Position numbers and translations under genes: made by a program. A DNA stretch of 64,000 nucleotides from contig JAIWNE010000101.1 in the NCBI GenBank assembly GCA_025331445.1, positions 57,966 through 121,965 of the forward strand, read 5' to 3'. How positions within the stretch are numbered: position 1 is the first letter of the stretch; each line of letters starts with the position of its first letter. The DNA comes from Blakeslea trispora. Taxonomy: Eukaryota; Mucoromycota; Mucoromycetes; Mucorales; Choanephoraceae. Positions 59,003 through 64,000 of this stretch are shown here, piece by piece. The notes under the pieces were generated by a model that saw nothing but the letters and a program-made list of their open reading frames with translations, was not told the origin of the DNA and searched no databases.

Positions 59003-60325
59003 ATGGTTAAAGTTGTTGTTCATACTCTCTTTGCTGTCGCTGCCTTGGCAAGCACAGTAAGCGCCTTGAGTACTTACGAGTCTCATCGCAATGAGCCAGT
59101 AAAGCGTGCTGCACCAGCAGGCAAGGTGTTCGACCATATACTTCAAATTTGGTTTGAAAATCAGGTAAGTTCATTGTGTCTGGGGTGCCATCAATAGAGT
59201 GCTTATGTTGAATTGATTATAGGACTATGAAAAGATAGCTTCTACTCCAGATTTTGCCAAGTTACAAAGCGAAGGTATTCTTTTGACCAATTTCAATGCA
59301 CTAGCACATCCATCCCAGCCCAATTATATTGCTGCTGCTGCTGGTGATACTCTTGGAGTCAATACAGATTCAGTTTACCATCTCTCTAGTGACAAAACTA
59401 CCATCTTTGATTTGCTTGAGAAGAATGGCTTGACATGGAAGCTCTACCAGGAAGACATTCCATCAGTAGGATACACTGGAGCTAGATCTGGTGATTATGT
59501 TCGCAAGCACAACCCAGCCATTAGCTTTGATGCCATTGCCAACAACCCAAGTCGATCCAAAAACATTGTTGGAGGTAAGCTAATTCATCTCAATACGATA
59601 TTGCGCTAACTAGGCTTTTGAGTTTAGCTAACCAGCTTCAAACTGATATCAATGCCAATAACATCCCTCACTGGATGTTTTTCACACCCAACATGAAAAA
59701 CGATGGACATGGTAAAATCTACAAAAAGACCAGTACATCAAGACATAGTCACTTACTCTATCATGATACATAGATACCAATGCTGCTTATGCTGGTAGAT
59801 GGCTTAGTAACTTTGTTAGCTCAACACTTTACAAAAACCCTGACTTCTACAAGAACACACTCATCTTGATTACTTTTGATGAGGTAATTGTGAATAGCTT
59901 GAACAATGATGTTTCGGAATAGTGACAGCGATACTTCTTTTTTGTCCTTCCATGTAGACTGCATCTTACTCTTCTAGAAACAGAGTATGGTCTCTTCTTT
60001 TGGGTGATATTCCTGCTGAATTGAAGGGAACTAATGACAATACTTTCTACTCTCGTAAGTTGGTCGGAATATAATGGACAACATTGAGTGTTAATCATTT
60101 TTGTTTAAACTAGATCATTCTACTCTTCATACTATTGAAGTAAGATTTTATTCTAATTTACTTTGTACGAATGACTCACCTATTTCATAGCTTAATTGGG
60201 GACTTGGAAGCTTGGGACGTCAAGATGCAAATAAGTTGATGTCTAACGTATTCAGTTATGCCGCTGGTGCTTTAGGCTACACCAACATGAATGTGCCAGC
60301 TGGCAGTATTCCTAAAAACAATTAA
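59003..60325 (+). CDS. secreted phosphoesterase (acid phosphatase/phospholipase C superfamily)
   Basis: The protein belongs to the PF04185-type phosphoesterases, which include fungal secreted acid phosphatases. Exons are 59003-59164, 59223-59574, 59628-59711, 59774-59883, 59958-60054, 60114-60139 and 60191-60325, seven exons, 321 residues. The signal peptide is VVVHTLFAVAALASTVSALS. Metal-site wording includes FDHILQIWFENQDYE, NFNALAHPSQPNYIAAAAG with the likely nucleophile region, HWMFFTPNMKNDGHDTN and ILITFDETASYSSRNRV. The C-terminal HHSTLHTIELNWGLG fits the family. The GLGSLGRQDANK segment is intact. The expected substrate is a phosphomonoester or phospholipid outside the cell; which one is not readable. 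The foldback element inserts 85 bp after its stop. Confidence 0.9.
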
Positions 60326-60409
60326 GAATTCTTGATTAACGAGAAAGCCGTACTCTTGACTGGATTATGTAACAAACAAATAACTAGATGAACCTAACAA
60401 AAGAAAATA

Positions 60410-61146
60410 CAGTCGTTCCAACGCCAAAGGGCGGTTTGATTTTTCGCAAAAGGCGGTTTTTGTCACAAAAAATAAACCCACTTTTTTTCTCCAACTTTTC
60501 CCCTCTACTTACTTCTCTCTCATTGAAAAAAGACAATGACTCGCCTTTGCGACGTTTGTAAAACTGAATTTCAGTCATCAGCAAAATTGTATAACCATAA
60601 CTATGATGTTCATGTGAATACGCTACAAGTGTCTATAAACAATAGTAGGAACAGGCAATTTTTGAAAAATAAAAAAGTCGTTCTGGGTCGTTCAGCAATC
60701 ATCTGAAAAGGAAACATCAAGGAGCCTGTTCAACCTTATCTAAAGCAGAAAGTTTGCCTTGGCACTCAGGACAATTAAATTTACCGTCTACTCTTTCAAC
60801 TACACTTGTTTCTAAAAGAAAGTGTGCACAACGACTTTTTTATTTTTCAAAAATTGCCTGTTCCTACTATTGTTTATAGACACTTGTAGCGTATTCACAT
60901 GAACATCATAGTTATGGTTATACAATTTTGCTGATGACTGAAATTCAGTTTTACAAACGTCGCAAAGGCGAGTCATTGTCTTTTTTCAATGAGAGAGAAG
61001 TAAGTAGAGGGGAAAAGTTGGAGAAAAAAAGTGGGTTTATTTTTTGTGACAAAAACCGCCTTTTGCGAAAAATCAAACCGCCCTTTGGAAAAATTTATTA
61101 GCCGCACTTTTTTTAAGAAAGCCGCCCTTTGGCGTTGGAACGACTG
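60410..61146. mobile_element. foldback element with 273/317-bp inverted arms and TA target site
   Basis: The left arm (60410-60682) and right arm (60830-61146) are inverted copies that appear identical except for 44 extra bases in the right arm. The ends read CAGTCGTTCCAACGCC and its complement, flanked by TA on both sides (60408-60409, 61147-61148), as in Tc1/mariner-type insertion. The 44-bp difference is bounded by the 11-mer CCAAAGGGCGG, so the left arm probably lost one repeat unit. The unique centre is only 147 bp. Each arm contains an ATG (60536 plus, 60976 minus) starting a zinc-finger-like peptide (MTRLCDVCKTEFQSSAKLYN followed by His-rich NYDVH). The centre continues with SFSNHLKRKHQGAC, also finger-like. 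No transposase is present, so it is non-autonomous. Confidence 0.85.
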
Positions 61147-61308
61147 TAACTTTACCCTCTTTCCAAAAAAGGAAATAAAACAATGCGTATTCTTGAACTT
61201 GCTGGAACCTTTTTATTCTTTTTTTATATTTTATCGCTAATCGCGTTAGCTTCTTTATTTTTATTTTTTCTTGTTCTTTTGTAGTTCTTTCTTTGTGGCA
61301 GAAGCAAA

Positions 61309-63577
61309 ATGGCAGAACCTGTTAAGCTTTACGTATACGATCTCTCTCAGGGATTAGCCCGCACCATGTCACTTCAACTGACAGGAAAACAAATAGGTAC
61401 GTGCGAAAAAGAGCAGAAAGAATGTGTGATACAGGCAATTTATGTTCTTTCAAGATGGTATTTGGCATACCTCCGTAGTTGTCTTTGGCAAAGAATACTT
61501 TTTCTCTCAAGGCATCATGACTGCTGTTCCCGGTAGCACTCACCATGGCCAACCTCTACAGGTGATTGATATTGGAGAAACACACTTGCCTGAAGAAGTA
61601 GTGACAGACTACATCGACAGCCTTCGCCCTGTTTATACGTAATGTTGATTCAAAACAAGCAACCAAAGAAGAGTCCTAACTAAATCTTTTAATAGTGCAG
61701 AGAAATATCATCTTTTAGACTTCAACTGCAATACATTCTCAAATGATGTATGCCAATTCTTGTGTGGAAAATCTATTCCTAGTCATATTACAAGTCTTCC
61801 TGCTGAATTTCTGAATACGTGAGTAGCATTTTCATTTTTAAGCAAAGTATGAGTTGGATCAAGCTGACTTTTCCTAACAAAATTAGGCCTTTTGGTCAAT
61901 CAATGTTGCCTATGATCGAAAACATGTTTGGACAGTCTCGATTGAATATCAATCCTCGGCCAGCACAACCTCAACAGCCGCCTGCCATACCACCTGCTGC
62001 TGCGGCTGCTTTATTTCAGAATGTTTCTTCAGCGGCTACCTCAGCAGCTCCTTCCTTAGTAGACCCTGTTCAAATCGCTACTTCAGCCAGCACAGTGGAT
62101 CAATTGGTAGCTACCTATAAGGCTGTTGTCGTCTTTTTCACATCAGCCACCTGCCCACCTTGTCAAGCTATCAAGCCTAGCTTTGAGCAATTGGTTCGAG
62201 ACAAGAATCCTCATCCTGCAAAACACATTCAGCTGCTAGGTGTAGTCATGGACACTGCGATGGGATCGGGTAAATATGGCATTACTGCCACACCTACTTT
62301 CCAGCTTTTTTTGAATGGCAAAAAGTATTCTGAATTTAAGGGAGCTAATTATGCCGAACTCAAGAGTCAGGTAGATATTTTGTTATTTGAAGCTTATCCT
62401 CGTGAGTATTCTCTATCTTTCTATTAGCCATGCCTCGCCTTTCCTTTTCTTTTCTTTTTTAACATGAACTTCTTTTCTCTATTTTTTTTTATTAGCTCAT
62501 CCTCATCGCAAAGTATTATTGAAATCTATTGTAGATCAGCCCAATATACCTATTTTATATAATCAGCCTGGTAAATGGGACATGATCTACAGCAAACTGG
62601 AAGGATTCTTGAACAATGTAGAATTAGAAGGCCAGCAAAAGCAAATCTTGAAACAGTCAAGACTATTTCTTGAAAACCCCTCTGCTCATACATTTGATGT
62701 GAAGGAATGGAAGCAGTTTATAGGTAAGAAGCAATCGCTATTTTCTTTCTATTTTGAACTTGCTACTAATCTGAATTCAATTTCTTTTGTAGATACCTTA
62801 CTAAACAAATTGCCTGCAGATCAATTGTCTCCTGCACTTGATATCTACAGATCAATTTTGCTTCAACAGACTGTATCTGATTTCTTTGTCCATGATCGTA
62901 TGTATTCTCAAGCTTGTCGTATTTATTGTATGTGTACTAACAACAGTGACTAGCTTCTCAACTGGTTCGCTTGATGACAATGATGGATTCGCCTTTACCT
63001 AAAGCGACCTGGTTGATGATCCTTAGAACAATCTGTAACATCTTCTCCAACACGACTCTAGCTACAACTCATTTCACATCGAGTCTGCCCACCTCTCATC
63101 GTACCGAACTAACTCAACTTGTGATCACTAGTCTACTTGCTGAGGATGCTCAGATTAGACAGACAGCTGCCTCTTTGGCATATAACTGTTCAACAGGCAT
63201 TGCCTCAGAGAGACTACAAAAGGAACAAGGTACATTCGCTGGTATGGCTGAGCAAGAGGATGATGACTGGCAAGTAGAATTATCAAGTGCTATTTTGGAT
63301 GCTTTATCAAAGGAGCAGGATGAAGAAATTAGTATGTATTTATATGCGTTGTCTTTCCCATATGCTGACTTTATGTTTGTTGTATCTAGTTCATCGCTTG
63401 CTAGCCACTATTGCCAAATTCTTGTTTTTAGCGCCTGAACATACGTCATCTGTGGCAGATTTGTTGGCGGCACTTGATATCCAGGCTATACTTGACGATA
63501 AAAAGAAATTACTGACGTCTACAAAGGCACTGGGTTTGGCAAGAGACATAATAGAGCTTGTCAAGTTAAACCCATAG
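61309..63577 (+). CDS. PPPDE (DeSI-like) peptidase - thioredoxin - PUL domain fusion
   Basis: Exons are 61309-61396, 61455-61638, 61696-61818, 61887-62401, 62496-62723, 62793-62897, 62954-63331 and 63390-63577, 602 residues, all in phase. The N-terminal PPPDE domain (about 1-130) has the catalytic pair His34 (GIWHTSVVVFG) and Cys102 (DFNCNTFSND), as in deSUMOylating isopeptidases. A Pro/Ala linker precedes a thioredoxin fold with CPPC at 221-224 (FFTSATCPPCQ) and the cis-Pro motif ITATPTFQLF. The C-terminal 300 residues form a PUL domain, an ARM-like module that binds Cdc48/p97 (YNQPGKWDMIYSKL, then LAYNCS, SSAILDALSKEQDEE). The combination suggests removal of a ubiquitin-like modifier at Cdc48 with redox control, which is inference. 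Intron 6 has a perfect tactaac branch site. Confidence 0.9.
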
Positions 63578-63641
63578 AATTTTAGAATAAATACATATAT
63601 ATATATGCATTAAATGAAATAAGTGTCTATTGTCTTTATTG

Positions 63642-64000
63642 TTAAGCTGACTTGTCGCTATCCAAGTAATTTGGATTAGTAGCCAATTTCCTTGACAAAT
63701 TGTCGTACCATGTTTGAAATGTCTTCAGTGGTAAATAGCCATTCTCTGTCAGTTGGCCCAGAGGAATAGCATTGACAGGAATGTTTTGCACGGTAAATGA
63801 GGTGACATAATTGTATAGGTTCTCTAACACCTTCCCGGCCATCTGACCAACTTGAGATACATTGGCATTTGCCTTGACTAGACTGGTTGTCATATTGGCG
63901 CTCTGCAAAGTGGCAATTTCTTGCTCTACTACCTGAATAGGTTCAATCGAGATACCTAATGTAGCTGGTGTAGATATCTGTGAAGGATTCACAGTTGCAT
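63642..64000 (-). CDS. Hikeshi/Opi10-like Hsp70 nuclear import carrier, 3' part
   Basis: The C-terminal 119 or so residues are visible; the frame runs off the right edge, so the start is missing. Wording fits the Hikeshi/OPI10 (DUF775) C-terminal region: GISIEPIQVVEQEIATLQ, then VGQMAGKVLENLYNYVTSFT, and PLKTFQTWYDNLSRKLATNP ending near NYLDSDKSA. In animals Hikeshi carries Hsp70 into the nucleus on heat stress; the yeast relative Opi10 affects inositol regulation. The gene is convergent with the PUL fusion, with only 64 bp between stop codons, which includes a (TA)n run at 63594-63606 that may serve polyadenylation of both. Confidence 0.88.
   Translation of the reverse strand, partial: ATVNPSQISTPATLGISIEPIQVVEQEIATLQSANMTTSLVKANANVSQVGQMAGKVLENLYNYVTSFTVQNIPVNAIPLGQLTENGYLPLKTFQTWYDNLSRKLATNPNYLDSDKSA

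Overview
The window is nuclear DNA of a filamentous fungus, most likely a Mucoromycota of the order Mucorales; I cannot name the genus. The grounds are AT-rich DNA, intron-dense genes with short introns (about 50-95 bp, GTAAG donors, CTAAC-like branch points), T-rich intergenic spacers, and an endoglucanase built as signal peptide - CBM1 - GH45, the layout known from Rhizopus and Mucor. All gene models below were assembled by hand from reading frames and splice signals; exon phases were checked by arithmetic, but no alignment or transcript data were available.

Layout. 1-4.1 kb: a 5'-truncated NuA3-type PHD/bromodomain/PWWP protein and a small orphan gene. 6.1-7.9 kb: a LisH-CTLH-CRA (GID/CTLH complex-like) gene convergent with ribosomal protein L38. 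9.8-14.6 kb: a coiled-coil orphan, then a Claspin/Mrc1 checkpoint mediator with a cluster of MluI cell-cycle boxes just upstream. 14.7-18.4 kb (minus): a Ras guanine-nucleotide exchange factor with an apparent 1-base frameshift. 18.8-19.8 kb: a dead DDE transposase. 20.3-22.7 kb (minus): a mitochondrial Sls1-like KH protein, divergent from an ER J-protein (23.6-24.9 kb), which is followed after 79 bp by a Vps39/Vps3-type tethering subunit (24.9-28.9 kb). 29.5-30.3 kb: a prenylatable PRL phosphatase. 32.5-35.1 kb: alternative oxidase and a T5orf172-domain protein. 35.6-36.9 kb: decayed coding sequence.

38.6-40.0 kb: secreted GH45 endoglucanase convergent with a small secreted peptide. 41.6-43.5 kb: a membrane-anchored nitrilase resembling bacterial apolipoprotein N-acyltransferase. 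43.9-44.9 kb: the Rieske subunit of complex III. 47.0-50.9 kb: a Ytp1-like and a Tvp38/VTT membrane protein. 52.1-56.7 kb: a PAS protein and a leucine-rich-repeat protein with a C-terminal Cys cluster. 59.0-60.3 kb: a secreted phosphoesterase. 60.4-61.1 kb: a 737-bp foldback transposable element. 61.3-63.6 kb: a PPPDE-thioredoxin-PUL fusion, convergent with the 3' part of a Hikeshi/Opi10 gene that runs off the window.

There is no operon logic, as expected in a fungus. Functional themes recur by chance or weakly: respiration (AOX, Rieske, Sls1), endolysosomal and Golgi traffic (Vps39-like, Tvp38), secretion (GH45, phosphoesterase, small peptide) and proteostasis (J-protein, PUL fusion, Hikeshi, CTLH). 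I found no tRNA, rRNA or CRISPR array. The most unusual items are the foldback element with zinc-finger sequence in both arms, the Lnt-like nitrilase, two GC-AG introns, the RasGEF frameshift, and a MITE family with two copies.
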